The notes: generated by a model not told the origin, from the sequence alone. DNA of 64,000 nucleotides from Alkalicoccobacillus gibsonii (GCF_016798245.1 NZ_JAEUZA010000002.1:907653-971652), one strand, 5' to 3'; shown: positions 24,377-34,448, numbered from the stretch's first letter. Translations and numbers: made by a program.

Positions 24377-26152
24377 ATGGCAGAAAAGACCAGCATTCGT
24401 TCAAAGGTTCAAAAGTTCGGTAGTTTTCTTAGTAGCATGATCATGCCGAATATCGGTGCATTTATTGCATGGGGGATTATCACTGCTATCTTTGCAGGTG
24501 TAACAGCTTATTATGGTGAGGGAACGTCTCCAGCTGATGCTGTTTCGTTCTTAGAAGCTATGGTTAGTCCAATGATTACGTATCTTTTACCATTATTAAT
24601 TGCCTTCACTGGTGGTAGAATGCTTCATGACTTTAGAGGTGGTGTGGTTGGAGCAACAGCAGCAATGGGGGTTATTGCCGCTACAGATGTTCCAATGTTC
24701 ATCGGAGCGATGGTTATGGGGCCTTTAGGTGGTTATTTAATCAAAAAGGTTGACCAAGCGCTAGATGGTAAGGTAAAACAAGGATTCGAAATGCTTGTTA
24801 ATAACTTTTCAGCTGGTATTCTAGCTGCAATTTTAGCTTGCTTTGGTTCTTTAGCTGTCGCGCCACTTGTGTCAGGATTAACTACAGTAATGGGGCTAGG
24901 TGCTGAAACAATTATTGGCTGGGGATTACTTCCTTTAGCTAGTATCTTTATAGAGCCTGCTAAGGTTATGTTCTTAAATAACGCCATTAACCATGGAATT
25001 CTTACTCCAATTTCCATTGATCAAGTCAGAGAAACAGGAAAGTCGATTTTTTATCTACTCGAAGCAAACCCGGGTCCTGGTTTTGGAGTGTTATTAGCAT
25101 TTATGATCTTTGGTAAGGGTGCTTCAAAAGCTTCGTCTTACGGTGCTGGTTTAATTCACTTTGTTGGTGGAATACACGAAATTTATTTCCCTTACGTCCT
25201 TATGAAACCACTTATGTTCCTTGCAGTTATCTTTGGAGGAATGACTGGAGTATTTGTCTTCAGTTCATTAGATGTAGGTCTTGTAAGTCCAGCATCACCA
25301 GGTAGTATTTTACCTATCATAGGCTTGGCATATCCAGGTGATCGTATTAACGTATTACTAGGTGTACTTGCAGCCACAGCCGTATCATTCGCCATTGCAT
25401 CTTTAATCCTCAAACTCGATCGCAAAGGCGAAGACGACATTGCTGAAGCAACAGGTAAAATGGAAGCAATGAAGGGGAAAAAGAGCAAGGTTTCTTCTTC
25501 TTTAACAGCTTCTGAAGCAACAAAAACAAATACAAACTCATACGCTCATGTAAATAAAATTGTTTTTGCATGTGATGCAGGCATGGGATCAAGTGCGATG
25601 GGTGCTTCGATCATGCGTGACCGAGTGAAGAAAGCAAATCTTGATACTGAAGTAACAAATACGTCAATCTCAAACATACCGGATGATGCAGATCTAGTCA
25701 TTACTCATAAAGATCTAACGGATCGTGCAAAGTCTAAAAAAGGTGATGCTATTCACGTCTCGGTTGATAATTTCATGAACAGCCCACGCTACAATGAAAT
25801 CATTGAAGAGTTGAAGAATAGTCAAGCTGATACACCAGAAGCATCAGAAGGAAGCTCTGGTGGTCAAAAAGCGAAAGAAGACATTCAAAAAATCATCTTT
25901 GCGTGTGATGCAGGCATGGGATCAAGTGCAATGGGTGCTTCTATTCTTAAAAATAAAGTAAAGAAAGCGGATCTTGATGTGGCTGTTTCAAACACATCGA
26001 TTTCTAACATCCCAGACGATGCAGATGTCGTTGTCACTCATAAAGATTTAACAGAACGAGCAAAATCAAAGCAACCAAATGCTGAGCATATCTCTGTTGA
26101 GAACTTTATGAATAGTCCTAAGTACGATGAATTGATTGATCGCTTAAAATAA
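24377..26152 (+). CDS. mtlA: Mannitol PTS permease MtlA with two tandem IIB domains (IIC-IIB-IIB)
   Basis: Transports and phosphorylates mannitol. An 591-residue protein, over 100 residues longer than usual IICB MtlA. Residues about 1-350 form the membrane IIC domain (MIMPNIGAFIAWG, NNAINHGILTPI, GGIHEIYFPY). Then come two IIB domains in series, each with FACDAGMGSSAMGAS: the phospho-accepting cysteines are Cys399 and Cys510, 111 residues apart. Both copies keep NTSISNIPDDAD and THKDLT. A Ser/Gly/Glu linker separates them. Start is ATG 24377 (AGGAGG 7 nt upstream; ATG 24374 is also possible). First gene of mtlA-mtlR-mtlF-mtlD. Confidence 0.95.
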   Translation: MAEKTSIRSKVQKFGSFLSSMIMPNIGAFIAWGIITAIFAGVTAYYGEGTSPADAVSFLEAMVSPMITYLLPLLIAFTGGRMLHDFRGGVVGATAAMGVIAATDVPMFIGAMVMGPLGGYLIKKVDQALDGKVKQGFEMLVNNFSAGILAAILACFGSLAVAPLVSGLTTVMGLGAETIIGWGLLPLASIFIEPAKVMFLNNAINHGILTPISIDQVRETGKSIFYLLEANPGPGFGVLLAFMIFGKGASKASSYGAGLIHFVGGIHEIYFPYVLMKPLMFLAVIFGGMTGVFVFSSLDVGLVSPASPGSILPIIGLAYPGDRINVLLGVLAATAVSFAIASLILKLDRKGEDDIAEATGKMEAMKGKKSKVSSSLTASEATKTNTNSYAHVNKIVFACDAGMGSSAMGASIMRDRVKKANLDTEVTNTSISNIPDDADLVITHKDLTDRAKSKKGDAIHVSVDNFMNSPRYNEIIEELKNSQADTPEASEGSSGGQKAKEDIQKIIFACDAGMGSSAMGASILKNKVKKADLDVAVSNTSISNIPDDADVVVTHKDLTERAKSKQPNAEHISVENFMNSPKYDELIDRLK

Positions 26153-26180
26153 AATTGACAAAGAGAGGAGGCTAGACTTC

Positions 26181-28277
26181 ATGTATATTCCGGCCAGAGA
26201 AAGGCAATTGTTAAAGCTTTTGCTTAGTGAACAAAGCCCACATGATCTACATGAACTAGCCTCTATCCTCGATGTTAGTACGAGAACCGTTCAACGTGAT
26301 TTAAAGGGACTCGGCAGTATTGTAAATGAGTATCGTCTCACGTTACAAAAGGATGCCAAAAAAGGGTTTTATTTAATTGGTGATGATAAAGATATTAAGC
26401 GATTAGATGCTGATTTATCTTCAATGGAGCCAAGTGATTATACACCTGAGGAACGACAGCTGCTTTTACTTGTCGCTCTTCTTGAAAAACAAGAACCAAT
26501 CAAATTATTTACGCTTGCCGATGAACTGAATGTAACAGTTGCAACAGTCAGCCATGATTTGACGAAAGTCGAAGAATGGCTCTCTTCATTTCATTTAACA
26601 TTAATCAGACGTAGGGGCTATGGAGTAGAAGTGGAGGGGTCAGAAACGGATATTAGGAGAAGCTTAAGTAGCTTAATCACTGAAAATATAAGTGAAACGT
26701 CCTTTTATCACTCATTTCATTCTGAGACTCCAGACCATTCTCTGTCCAAGTCCATTTCAGATCGACTGCTTGGCATTGTTGATACGAAGAAAATCCAACA
26801 GGTGCAAGCAGCTGTTGAGGATCTTCGTACGCATTCGAATGGACAAATGGCTGATACTTCATACATTGGTCTTATTGTTCACCTGGCACTTGCCATTGAA
26901 CGCATTCAACAAGGTGAGAATGTGCAAATGGATGCTGATCATTTACAGGCGCTCAAGCAAGAAACCGTTTATGGTTTAGCAAAAGAATTGGCACATTCAT
27001 TAGAAGGTCTATTTTCCATTACCATTCCTGAAGAAGAAATCGGGTACATTGTTATGCATTTACGTGGAGCAAAGATTCAGCGTGAGTACCATCTGTTCAA
27101 TAATGAGGAGTATGCTGAGCTTTCCTATTATGCGGATCGAATGATTAAACTGATGGAAAGTAAGCTGAATGTAGTGTTTGAAGACGATTCGCTTTATCCA
27201 GGGCTTATTTCACATCTGGAGCCTGCGTTATATCGAATGAACCACGGAATGAAAATTCATAACCCGTTACTTGACCGTATTAAACAAAATGATGCCGACC
27301 TTTATTCAGCAGTTAAGGACGTATCTCAGCATGTCTTTAATCCTTTAACCATCCCTGAAGAAGAAATTGGGTTTCTCGTGATGCATTTTGGCTCAGCTAT
27401 TGAACGTCAAAACCAGCATACACCGCTTAAGGCTATCGTTATATGCTCTAGCGGTATTGGATCCTCAAAGCTTTTAGCCAGCCGTTTAGAAAATGAATTC
27501 CCAGAAATTGAACAGATAGATCAAGTGTCACTATTTGATTTTAATAAACAAGAAGCACGTTTTTATGATCTAATCATTTCAACCATTCCATTGCCACAGG
27601 TGGAACCTTACTTTTTAGTTAAGCCCTTTTTATCGAAGGAAGAAACAGAACAAATTCGAAAACAGATTCAACTTATCGGGCAAAAACGCCCAATTGTTAG
27701 TCGTTCTGCTTTTAAACAAAAGCGTGTAGATAGCAAGCAAATCTCTAGTACTTTTTTTGAAGAGTTATCGATGTTAAGTACTGAGATTACGCAGATTTTA
27801 GATTCATTTTCATTGAATCAGGGTAAAGTAATGGACGAGGCTCTTGCACATCTTTGTACAGAGCTAGAGCAGTCTGGAAGTCTGACTGACGCAGTCCCTG
27901 TTTTTGAAGCTCTCCTGCAAAGAGAGCGGTTGGGTGGTCTTGGCATACCCGATACACATTTAGCGTTATTTCACACGCGTACAGAGCACGTGTTAAAACC
28001 GGTCTTTACAATGATTCGACTAGATGCAGAAGAGCCACTTGCTTCAATGGGCGACAAGCCTATTGTTGTGAAAAGAGTCATCTTAATGCTTGCTCCAAGT
28101 CATGCAAATCAGCAGCTGCTTGATTTACTTAGCAGCCTTAGTGTAATGCTGATCTCAAACGAGGAACACACGCGTTTGATGGAAAATGGAGATGCGGAGG
28201 AGATTAAGAATCTGCTTAGTCAACATTGTTTTGAATATATACAAAAGCTAGTACAAAAAGGAGTGCTTAAATCATGA
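26181..28277 (+). CDS. mtlR: Mannitol operon transcriptional activator MtlR
   Basis: A 698-residue PTS-regulated activator. Order of domains: N-terminal helix-turn-helix (DVSTRTVQRDLKGL) and a second winged helix (LNVTVATVSHDLTKV), PRD1 (about 190-300), PRD2 (about 300-405, with EEEIGFLVMHFGSAIER), an EIIB-Gat-like domain with a Cys in IVICSSGIGSSKLL, and a C-terminal EIIA-Mtl-like domain (GLGIPDTHLALFHTR). Phosphorylation of these histidines and of the Cys by the PTS controls activity in B. subtilis. The GAGGAGG before the ATG is clear. It overlaps mtlF by ATGA. Confidence 0.94.
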   Translation: MYIPARERQLLKLLLSEQSPHDLHELASILDVSTRTVQRDLKGLGSIVNEYRLTLQKDAKKGFYLIGDDKDIKRLDADLSSMEPSDYTPEERQLLLLVALLEKQEPIKLFTLADELNVTVATVSHDLTKVEEWLSSFHLTLIRRRGYGVEVEGSETDIRRSLSSLITENISETSFYHSFHSETPDHSLSKSISDRLLGIVDTKKIQQVQAAVEDLRTHSNGQMADTSYIGLIVHLALAIERIQQGENVQMDADHLQALKQETVYGLAKELAHSLEGLFSITIPEEEIGYIVMHLRGAKIQREYHLFNNEEYAELSYYADRMIKLMESKLNVVFEDDSLYPGLISHLEPALYRMNHGMKIHNPLLDRIKQNDADLYSAVKDVSQHVFNPLTIPEEEIGFLVMHFGSAIERQNQHTPLKAIVICSSGIGSSKLLASRLENEFPEIEQIDQVSLFDFNKQEARFYDLIISTIPLPQVEPYFLVKPFLSKEETEQIRKQIQLIGQKRPIVSRSAFKQKRVDSKQISSTFFEELSMLSTEITQILDSFSLNQGKVMDEALAHLCTELEQSGSLTDAVPVFEALLQRERLGGLGIPDTHLALFHTRTEHVLKPVFTMIRLDAEEPLASMGDKPIVVKRVILMLAPSHANQQLLDLLSSLSVMLISNEEHTRLMENGDAEEIKNLLSQHCFEYIQKLVQKGVLKS

Positions 28278-28711
28278 CAAATTCAATTCTGAAACAAGAC
28301 AATATCGTAGTAGGCGCGCAAGCAAAAAGTAAACAAGAAGCGATTGAGGAAGCAGGTACACTTCTGGCTGATCGTGGATACGTAACGAGTGAGTACGTAG
28401 CAAAAATGCACGAACGTGAAGAATTAACTTCTACATTTATGGGGAATATGCTGGCGATCCCTCATGGAACAGAAGAGGCTAAAGGAGAAGTAAAGGAATC
28501 TGGCATTTCGATCCTTCTATACAATGATCCAATAGATTGGGATGGCAACGACGTTCGGATTGTCATTGGGATTGCTGGTAAAGGAAATGAGCACTTAGAT
28601 ATTCTTTCGAAAATTGCCATTGCTTGTTCTGAAGAAGAAAATGTTCAAAAACTTTTAGAGTCTAAGTCGTCAGATGAAGTATTGTCCTTTTTCTCAGAGG
28701 TGAATGAATAA
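28274..28711 (+). CDS. mtlF: Mannitol-specific PTS IIA component
   Basis: A 145-residue EIIA protein that relays phosphate from HPr to the MtlA IIB domain. The active His is in MLAIPHGTEEAK. Further conserved features are LADRGYVTSEYV and KIAIACSEEE. It overlaps mtlR by 4 bp and shares one base with the mtlD start, so the operon is tightly coupled. This IIA has to serve two IIB cysteines in this organism. Confidence 0.95.
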   Translation: MTNSILKQDNIVVGAQAKSKQEAIEEAGTLLADRGYVTSEYVAKMHEREELTSTFMGNMLAIPHGTEEAKGEVKESGISILLYNDPIDWDGNDVRIVIGIAGKGNEHLDILSKIAIACSEEENVQKLLESKSSDEVLSFFSEVNE

Positions 28712-29832
28712 TGAAGGCTGTTCACTTTGGAGCAGGAAATATTGGGCGCGGTTTTATTGGCGCCCTTTTAAATAGAGCCGGTTATGAAGTTATTTTTGCG
28801 GATGTAAATGAAGCGATTATTAATGAATTGAATGCACGTAACGAATATACGGTTACACTTGCTAGTGAAGAAGGTGGCAAGGAGCATATTACAGGTGTTC
28901 GAGGTTTGAACAGTAATGAAGATGAGGCCGCGTTAATAAAAGAAATTGCTACAGCTGATTTAATTACAACTGCAGTTGGCCCAACGATCTTAAAGTTTAT
29001 CGCTCCTGTTCTAGCAAAAGGCTTAACGCAGCGTTCAAACGATGCTGGTCCTGTTGATGTAGTTGCATGTGAAAATGCCATCCGTGCAACCTCTACTTTA
29101 GCTGAATATACAAAGGATCTAGTATCTGAAGCAGACTGGGCTAAAGTACTTGAAAAAACGGGCTTTGCTGATGCTGCGGTAGATCGGATCGTCCCGAATC
29201 AAAAAAATGAAGATCCATTGGTTGTTTCAGTTGAGCCATTCTTTGAATGGGTGGTTGAAAAGCCTTCTCTTAAAGGCGCGAATTCCTCAATTGAAGGGGT
29301 AACATATGTCGATGATTTAATCCCGTTTATTGAGCGCAAACTATTTACAGTGAATACGGGACATGCACTAGCTGCTTACTTTGGGTATCAAAAAGGGCTT
29401 ACAACAATTAAAGAAGCGATGGATGATCAAGAGGTTAAGCAGAAGGTGGTAGACGGATTAAATGAAACAAAGCTTGTTCTTGTAAAAGAATACGGTTTTG
29501 ATCAATCAGAGCATGAAGCATACATCTTAAAGATTATTAACCGTTTTGAGAATCCATACTTGTCTGATGATATTGTCCGAGTAGGACGAGGTCCAATTCG
29601 TAAATTAGGATTTAACGACCGTTTAGTGAAGCCAGCTAGAATGCTGATAGAGCAAGGTGAAATGCCAACCGTTCTAATCGAGGCAATAAAGGCTGCCTTA
29701 CATTTTGATGTCGCTGATGACTCAGAAAGCCAGGAGCTTCAAAAGCTCTTAAAAGAAAAAGGCAAAAAAGAAACGTTATTACAAGTTACAGGTCTTGAGG
29801 AAGATCACCCATTAATTAAAGCATTACTATAA
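28711..29832 (+). CDS. mtlD: Mannitol-1-phosphate 5-dehydrogenase
   Basis: Oxidises mannitol-1-phosphate to fructose-6-phosphate with NAD+. 373 residues with N-terminal HFGAGNIGRGFIG (Rossmann loop), CENAIRAT, and NTGHALAAYFGY (catalytic region of long-chain polyol dehydrogenases). Last gene of the mtl operon, followed by a strong terminator. Confidence 0.96.
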   Translation: MKAVHFGAGNIGRGFIGALLNRAGYEVIFADVNEAIINELNARNEYTVTLASEEGGKEHITGVRGLNSNEDEAALIKEIATADLITTAVGPTILKFIAPVLAKGLTQRSNDAGPVDVVACENAIRATSTLAEYTKDLVSEADWAKVLEKTGFADAAVDRIVPNQKNEDPLVVSVEPFFEWVVEKPSLKGANSSIEGVTYVDDLIPFIERKLFTVNTGHALAAYFGYQKGLTTIKEAMDDQEVKQKVVDGLNETKLVLVKEYGFDQSEHEAYILKIINRFENPYLSDDIVRVGRGPIRKLGFNDRLVKPARMLIEQGEMPTVLIEAIKAALHFDVADDSESQELQKLLKEKGKKETLLQVTGLEEDHPLIKALL

Positions 29833-29833
29833 A

Positions 29834-29875
29834 GAAAAGCCTGACGCATTAATCTATCAACGCGTCAGGCTTTTC
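29834..29875. terminator. Bidirectional terminator between mtlD and yumC
   Basis: GAAAAGCCTGACGC (29834-29847) pairs perfectly with GCGTCAGGCTTTTC (29862-29875). Confidence 0.88.
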
Positions 29876-29889
29876 ATGTTACATACTAC

Positions 29890-30882
29890 TTAAAATAAAC
29901 TTGTACTATGTCCCGGATGTAGACGGGCTTTTGGATCAATATATGCTTTTGCATTATTCACTGCTGTAGGTGCTTCACCAAAACCAGTAGCAATTAATTT
30001 AACTTTTCCATCATACGTACAAATGTCTCCAGCTCCATAGATGCCTTTGATATTTGTTTCCATCTTAGAATTAACAACGATGGAGTTCTTCTCTATTTCA
30101 AGACCCCATTCTTTAATTGGACCTAGAGAGGAAACAAATCCATAGTTTACAATCAATGCATCAACATCAATGGTTTGTTTGCCTTCACCTTTTACTTCAC
30201 TTAATTCTACTTGTGTGATGACGCCATCCTCACCATTTAATCCAGTAATCTCGTAAGGAGTCATAACATTTACATTTGATTCTTCTAAGAGCTGAACACT
30301 ATGCTCGTGTGCGCGGAATTTATCTCTCCGGTGAACAATTGTTACTTCCTTAGCAAGTGGTTCAAGCATGAGTGACCAGTCTAGAGCAGAATCGCCTCCA
30401 CCTAAAACGACTACTCGTTTGCCTGCAAATGCATTAAGATCTTTAATAAAATAATGAAGATTGGTTGATTCGTACGCTTCTGCTCCTTCTAATTGAAGGC
30501 GACGTGGTTGGAATGCACCAGCACCAGCGGTAATAATAATCGCTTTAGAATAATGTGTTTCTTTATCGGTTTCGATGGTAAAGGTTTCATCTTCCTGTTT
30601 AGTCAGGTGTTTAACAGCTTGTTCAAGAACAATATCAGGGTTAAATTGTTGTGCCTGAATTGTTAACTGCTCAACAAGATCCTGTGCCTTTACCTTAGGA
30701 AAACCTGCTACGTCGTATATATATTTTTCAGGATAAAGAGCTGAAAGCTGTCCGCCGAGTTGCGGCATGCTTTCAATGATTTTCACCTTTGCTTTTCGCA
30801 TTCCTGCGTAAAAGGCAGCGAATAAACCAGTTGGCCCTCCTCCAATAATTGTAATGTCATATAACTCTTCTTGCTCTGACAT
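29890..30882 (-). CDS. yumC: Ferredoxin/flavodoxin-NADP+ reductase YumC (thioredoxin-reductase type)
   Basis: A 330-residue FAD enzyme of the thioredoxin reductase-like FNR class. FAD loop [19 protein letters not shown] loop [12 protein letters not shown], and [28 protein letters not shown] near the C-terminus are visible by motif (the last stretch spans roughly residues 284-311). The thioredoxin-reductase CxxC is absent, as expected for YumC. In B. subtilis YumC is essential and reduces small electron carriers. Divergent from ndh, with its own promoter. Confidence 0.93.
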   Translation of the reverse strand: MSEQEELYDITIIGGGPTGLFAAFYAGMRKAKVKIIESMPQLGGQLSALYPEKYIYDVAGFPKVKAQDLVEQLTIQAQQFNPDIVLEQAVKHLTKQEDETFTIETDKETHYSKAIIITAGAGAFQPRRLQLEGAEAYESTNLHYFIKDLNAFAGKRVVVLGGGDSALDWSLMLEPLAKEVTIVHRRDKFRAHEHSVQLLEESNVNVMTPYEITGLNGEDGVITQVELSEVKGEGKQTIDVDALIVNYGFVSSLGPIKEWGLEIEKNSIVVNSKMETNIKGIYGAGDICTYDGKVKLIATGFGEAPTAVNNAKAYIDPKARLHPGHSTSLF

Positions 30883-30918
30883 AGAATGGACACCTCCGAA
30901 TTAATATCTGCCTTACCC

Positions 30919-30947
30919 ATTATAGCTTTAGTTCACAGGAAAAACAA
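30919..30947 (-). promoter_or_regulatory. SigA promoter of yumC
   Basis: Minus strand TTGTTT (30947-30942), 17-nt spacer, TATAAT (30924-30919). A Fur-box-like TGAGAATCTTTTTCA (30952-30966, 12 of 14 informative bases) lies just upstream of the -35. Confidence 0.68.
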
Positions 30948-31050
30948 AGAATGAGAATCTTTTTCAGTCATAATTGATTCATCTTTTTTATACGATATAA
31001 AAGAGGACTTTCGAATGTCAGAAGATCTTTCATAAATTGCACGAAAAATG

Positions 31051-31079
31051 TTGAAAAGTATAGAGAAAACACATATCAT
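31051..31079 (+). promoter_or_regulatory. Probable SigA promoter of ndh
   Basis: TTGAAA (31051-31056), 17-nt spacer, TATCAT (31074-31079). A second possible -10, TATAAG, lies at 31126-31131 nearer the Rex-like site. Confidence 0.55.
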
Positions 31080-31133
31080 AGGATGTAGATAATTTGTGTC
31101 TATTTTTAGACGAAAGTATGACTATGTATAAGT

Positions 31134-31151
31134 TCGTGAAATGGATCACAA
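31134..31151. promoter_or_regulatory. Rex-box-like operator before ndh
   Basis: TCGTGAAATGGATCACAA matches the Rex consensus TTGTGAANNNNTTCACAA at 12 of 14 defined positions. Rex represses NADH dehydrogenase genes when NADH is low in B. subtilis. Confidence 0.55.
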
Positions 31152-31191
31152 AGTTTAGACTGACAAAAAATATAGTAATGGACGTGATACT

Positions 31192-32394
31192 GTGAATAAG
31201 CCACATATTGTTATTCTTGGTGCTGGGTACGGTGGAATGATTACTGCAACAAGACTCCAGAAGAAAATGGGAGACAATGAAGCAAAGATTACTCTAGTAA
31301 ACAAGCATGACTACCACTATCAAACAACTTGGTTACATGAACCTGCGGCTGGAACAATGCAGCCTGAGAGAACAAGAATGTCAATCGATAGTGTAGTAGA
31401 CTTTCGCAAAGTGAATTTTGTACAAGATGAAGTGGTCGAAATTAAGACAGAGGACAAAAAAGTTCTTTTAAAGGACGGCGAGTTGGAGTTTGACTACCTT
31501 GTTGTAGGACTTGGTGCAGAAGCTGAAACCTTTGGTGTTCCTGGAGTGAAAGAGCATGCTTACAGTAAATGGACAGTGAATGGTGCAAGACAAATTAAAG
31601 ATCATATTGATAACTGTTTTGCGAAGTACAACAACCAAGTAGAAAAAGAAGAAGGTCTTTTAACGTTTGTTGTAGCTGGAGCTGGGTTCACAGGTATTGA
31701 GTTTATTGGAGAGTTATCTGAACGTGTACCTGAGCTTTGTAAGCAATATGATATCGCGCGTGATAAAGTGAAGCTGTACGTTGTAGAAGCAGCTCCAACA
31801 GCTCTTCCGGGATTTGATCCAGAACTCGTTGAATACGCGATGAATCTACTCGAGAGTCGTGGAGTTGAATTCAAAATTAATACACCAATTAAAGAAGTAA
31901 CAGCTTCTGGAGTGGTTGTTGGTGAAGGGGAAGAAATTAAAGCATCAACAGTTGTTTGGGCAACAGGAGTACGCGGAAGCTCAATCATTGAACGTTCAGG
32001 CTTTGACAATATGCGTGGACGTATTAAAGTAGAACCAGATCTTCGTGCACCAGGACATGACAACATCTTTGTTATTGGAGACTGTGCGTTGATCATTAAT
32101 GAAGAGATTAATCGTCCATACCCGCCAACGGCTCAAATTGCGATGCAAATGGCTGAAGTATGTGCAAGCAACCTACAATCTTTAGTAAACGGTGGTGGAC
32201 AACTTAAAACGTTTAAACCAGATATTAAAGGAACGGTTGCATCACTCGGTGGCAAAGAAGCGATTGGCGCAGTAGGATCCCGTAAGCTTTACGGCGGAAC
32301 AGCAAACTTCATGAAGAAAATGATCGATAACCGCTATCTGTTTATGCTAGGTGGAGTGGGCCTTACCCTTAAAAAAGGGAAAAAGCCATTTTAA
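31192..32394 (+). CDS. ndh: Type II NADH dehydrogenase (NADH:quinone oxidoreductase)
   Basis: A 400-residue membrane-associated flavoprotein that passes electrons from NADH to menaquinone without pumping. FAD loop [16 protein letters not shown] loop [13 protein letters not shown], the conserved NIFVIGDCA and [14 protein letters not shown] are visible. The start is GTG 31192, the first start codon after an in-frame stop, with a weak ribosome binding site (GGACGTG). A Rex-like operator lies upstream. In this window it is the second such protein besides the YutJ part of the TetR fusion. Confidence 0.94.
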   Translation: MNKPHIVILGAGYGGMITATRLQKKMGDNEAKITLVNKHDYHYQTTWLHEPAAGTMQPERTRMSIDSVVDFRKVNFVQDEVVEIKTEDKKVLLKDGELEFDYLVVGLGAEAETFGVPGVKEHAYSKWTVNGARQIKDHIDNCFAKYNNQVEKEEGLLTFVVAGAGFTGIEFIGELSERVPELCKQYDIARDKVKLYVVEAAPTALPGFDPELVEYAMNLLESRGVEFKINTPIKEVTASGVVVGEGEEIKASTVVWATGVRGSSIIERSGFDNMRGRIKVEPDLRAPGHDNIFVIGDCALIINEEINRPYPPTAQIAMQMAEVCASNLQSLVNGGGQLKTFKPDIKGTVASLGGKEAIGAVGSRKLYGGTANFMKKMIDNRYLFMLGGVGLTLKKGKKPF

Positions 32395-32444
32395 TAAGTA
32401 ATTATGTTTAATGAGAGCATGGAACATAACTAAAGATTAATACG

Positions 32445-32641
32445 AAAATGGCGAATGATTCTACAATCGAATCATTCGCCATTCGTGATTTTATTAAAAC
32501 AAGCAGAGGGAGAACCGAAGAATCCTACGGAACAGAACGCGGTGAAGACACTGTAGCGGTGCTTTTCCCGCGGAAGGGGCTGAAGCCGTTCTCGTGGGTG
32601 CGAAGGCTTCTCCTGTAGCGAATTTGGTGCTATCTTCGTGT
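32445..32641 (-). repeat. Dispersed ~200-bp intergenic repeat, copy B
   Basis: Inverted relative to copy A. The hairpin comes first on the plus strand (32448-32461 with 32469-32482, loop TACAATC), followed by the GC-rich body with CTACGGAACAGAACGCGGTG and CTTTTCCCGCGGAAGGGGC. It fills most of the ndh-yuiB gap. The rest of that gap (32642-32720) shows nothing recognisable. Confidence 0.85.
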
Positions 32642-32757
32642 TTTCTATAGTGTTTTACTCATTTGTCTTATGTTCTTTGATGTTTCTTTTAACATTGGAT
32701 TGACGGTGTTTCATTCATTTATGTAAACTATAGAAGCAGACAAGGAGTGAGGAATGA

Positions 32758-33075
32758 ATGAATATACCCCAGCTAGTAATTTCTATGCTTATCTTTTTAG
32801 TTATGTTTTTTGGAATCGGTTTCTTGCTAAATATGTTACTTCGTTCAACGTGGTTGATGGCGTTTATCTATCCACTTGTAGTTCTTATCATTGTGAATCA
32901 AAGTCCGTTTGGAAGTTACTTAACCCAACCAGTTCTTGAACTACAAAACTTGGGAAGTGCATTAATGAACTTGAAAGTTGTGGACCATCTCGTTTTAACG
33001 TTTGGAATGGTTGGTTCTATTATTGCAGGTATTGTTATTAAAATGTTACGTGTTAGAGGCTATCAAATGTTCTAA
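32758..33075 (+). CDS. yuiB: YuiB family membrane protein
   Basis: A 105-residue protein with three hydrophobic segments (about 5-30, 32-48, 75-95), starting MNIPQLVISMLIFLVMFFGIG. Start is ATG 32758 after AAGGAG; the ATG at 32754 is in another frame. It matches the putative membrane protein YuiB, which precedes yuiC in B. subtilis. Function unknown. Confidence 0.85.
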   Translation: MNIPQLVISMLIFLVMFFGIGFLLNMLLRSTWLMAFIYPLVVLIIVNQSPFGSYLTQPVLELQNLGSALMNLKVVDHLVLTFGMVGSIIAGIVIKMLRVRGYQMF

Positions 33076-33147
33076 TCCCTTCATTCTCTCGCATGCATAC
33101 TTCTTCTAAATTTTGGAGAAGCTGTTTTGTGAGAGGAGTGAATATTC

Positions 33148-33867
33148 TTGAATAGGCCAAAACGGCATCATACAGGAATGAATACCATTCGAATCATAAT
33201 GAGCTTATTGCTCGTAAGTGCGATATGGGCAACCTTCACAACAGTATCAGGAGTACAAGCGAGTCAGGTCAACACGTGGTTTCAATCAGAGGTTTTAAAA
33301 GCCAAAGATGTAACTTACAAAGCAGAAGAGTATCAACACAAACAAGTGCTTTTACAAGAGAAGAGTTTACCTCGCTATGAGACGGCACATGCAACTCTGT
33401 CAGAGAGAGTAACCGCACATGGGCAAGGCGAGAAGGATCTTGACGAATTAGAAGATTGGTCAAAGTATCCTACGCATCACGTTGAAGCTACTGGTTATAC
33501 AGCAGGATACGAATCAACAGGAAAGATTCCTGGGGATGCAGCGTACGGTATTACATATTCAGGTGTACCTGTGACGCGAGATGTTTTTTCAACGATTGCT
33601 GCAGACACATCGGTTTTCCCAATCGGGACTGTTTTATATATTCCAGGATATGGATATGGAGTGGTGGCGGACACAGGTTCGGCGATCAAAGGGAACAAAA
33701 TTGATCTGTTCTATCACACAGTAGATGATGTATACGAGCGATGGGGTAAAAAAGATCTTGATGTCTTTATCGTTGAAGAGGGATCAGGCTCTTTAAGTCA
33801 AGAGGAGCTTGACGCAATGAATGAGGACGAAGCGGTACAAGTATTTAGGGAACAAATTGATCCATAA
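33148..33867 (+). CDS. yuiC: YuiC, secreted 3D-domain cell-wall lytic enzyme
   Basis: A 239-residue protein starting at TTG 33148 with GAGAGGAGTG upstream. A hydrophobic signal or anchor lies at about residues 14-38. The 3D domain holds the three catalytic aspartates: [12 protein letters not shown], then [15 protein letters not shown], and [19 protein letters not shown]. subtilis YuiC (Sps family) is a muralytic, lytic-transglycosylase-type enzyme related to resuscitation-promoting factors. The acidic C-terminal tail is extra. Ends before a strong terminator. Confidence 0.9.
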   Translation: MNRPKRHHTGMNTIRIIMSLLLVSAIWATFTTVSGVQASQVNTWFQSEVLKAKDVTYKAEEYQHKQVLLQEKSLPRYETAHATLSERVTAHGQGEKDLDELEDWSKYPTHHVEATGYTAGYESTGKIPGDAAYGITYSGVPVTRDVFSTIAADTSVFPIGTVLYIPGYGYGVVADTGSAIKGNKIDLFYHTVDDVYERWGKKDLDVFIVEEGSGSLSQEELDAMNEDEAVQVFREQIDP

Positions 33868-33894
33868 TAGACATAGACCAGCTTAGGTCTTTAA

Positions 33895-33934
33895 ACTGCT
33901 GGTGCTATCAATTGATAGCACCAGCAGTTTTTTA
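33895..33934 (+). terminator. Terminator after yuiC
   Basis: A near-continuous palindrome (33895-33928) with about 15-bp arms around CAATTG, followed by TTTTT. Confidence 0.9.
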
Positions 33935-33980
33935 TTTAGATTACCTCAAGACCTTGCCTAGAGGTATCGGAGTGTAATAC

Positions 33981-34448
33981 TTAGAAAATCCAGTTATACA
34001 AACCTAATGTTAAGAAGATACCAAGTAGTGCACCAAAGAACACTTCAATGGGTTGATGACCTAATAGCTCTTTAAGTTTTTCCGAGTCTTCTTTTTTTGG
34101 CCAAGTCTTTACTTCATCAACTAATTTATTAAAATCAGCGACGAGTTGATTTAAGACTGTTGCATGATATCCCGCGTGCCGTCTTACACCTGTTGCATCA
34201 AACATAACAATAATTCCGAGAATGGCTGTTGCAGCAAATACAGGTGAATCAAGTCCAAGCTCAATCGCCACGGCAGTCGATAAAGCGGTCACTGCGGCGG
34301 AATGAGAACTAGGCATTCCTCCTGTGCTAGTGAATAGCTCGAAATTGAGTTTTCTGGTTGCAATAAAGGCAAGGGGAATTTTAATAAATTGAGCCGTAAT
34401 AATTGCAATAAGTGCTGACCACAAGGGGTAGTTCAGAAAGATCTCCAT
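33981..34448 (-). CDS. yuiD: YuiD, divergent PAP2-family membrane phosphatase
   Basis: A 155-residue membrane protein with four to five hydrophobic segments. The phosphatase-like signature is GGMPSSHSAAVTALS (PSxxH) and VMFDATGVRRHAGYHA (with the Arg and His of the C3 motif). These are the DUF212/acidic PAP2-like features of YuiD. Likely acts on a membrane lipid or undecaprenyl phosphate; the substrate is unknown. Faces yuiC across a terminator. Confidence 0.88.
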   Translation of the reverse strand: MEIFLNYPLWSALIAIITAQFIKIPLAFIATRKLNFELFTSTGGMPSSHSAAVTALSTAVAIELGLDSPVFAATAILGIIVMFDATGVRRHAGYHATVLNQLVADFNKLVDEVKTWPKKEDSEKLKELLGHQPIEVFFGALLGIFLTLGLYNWIF

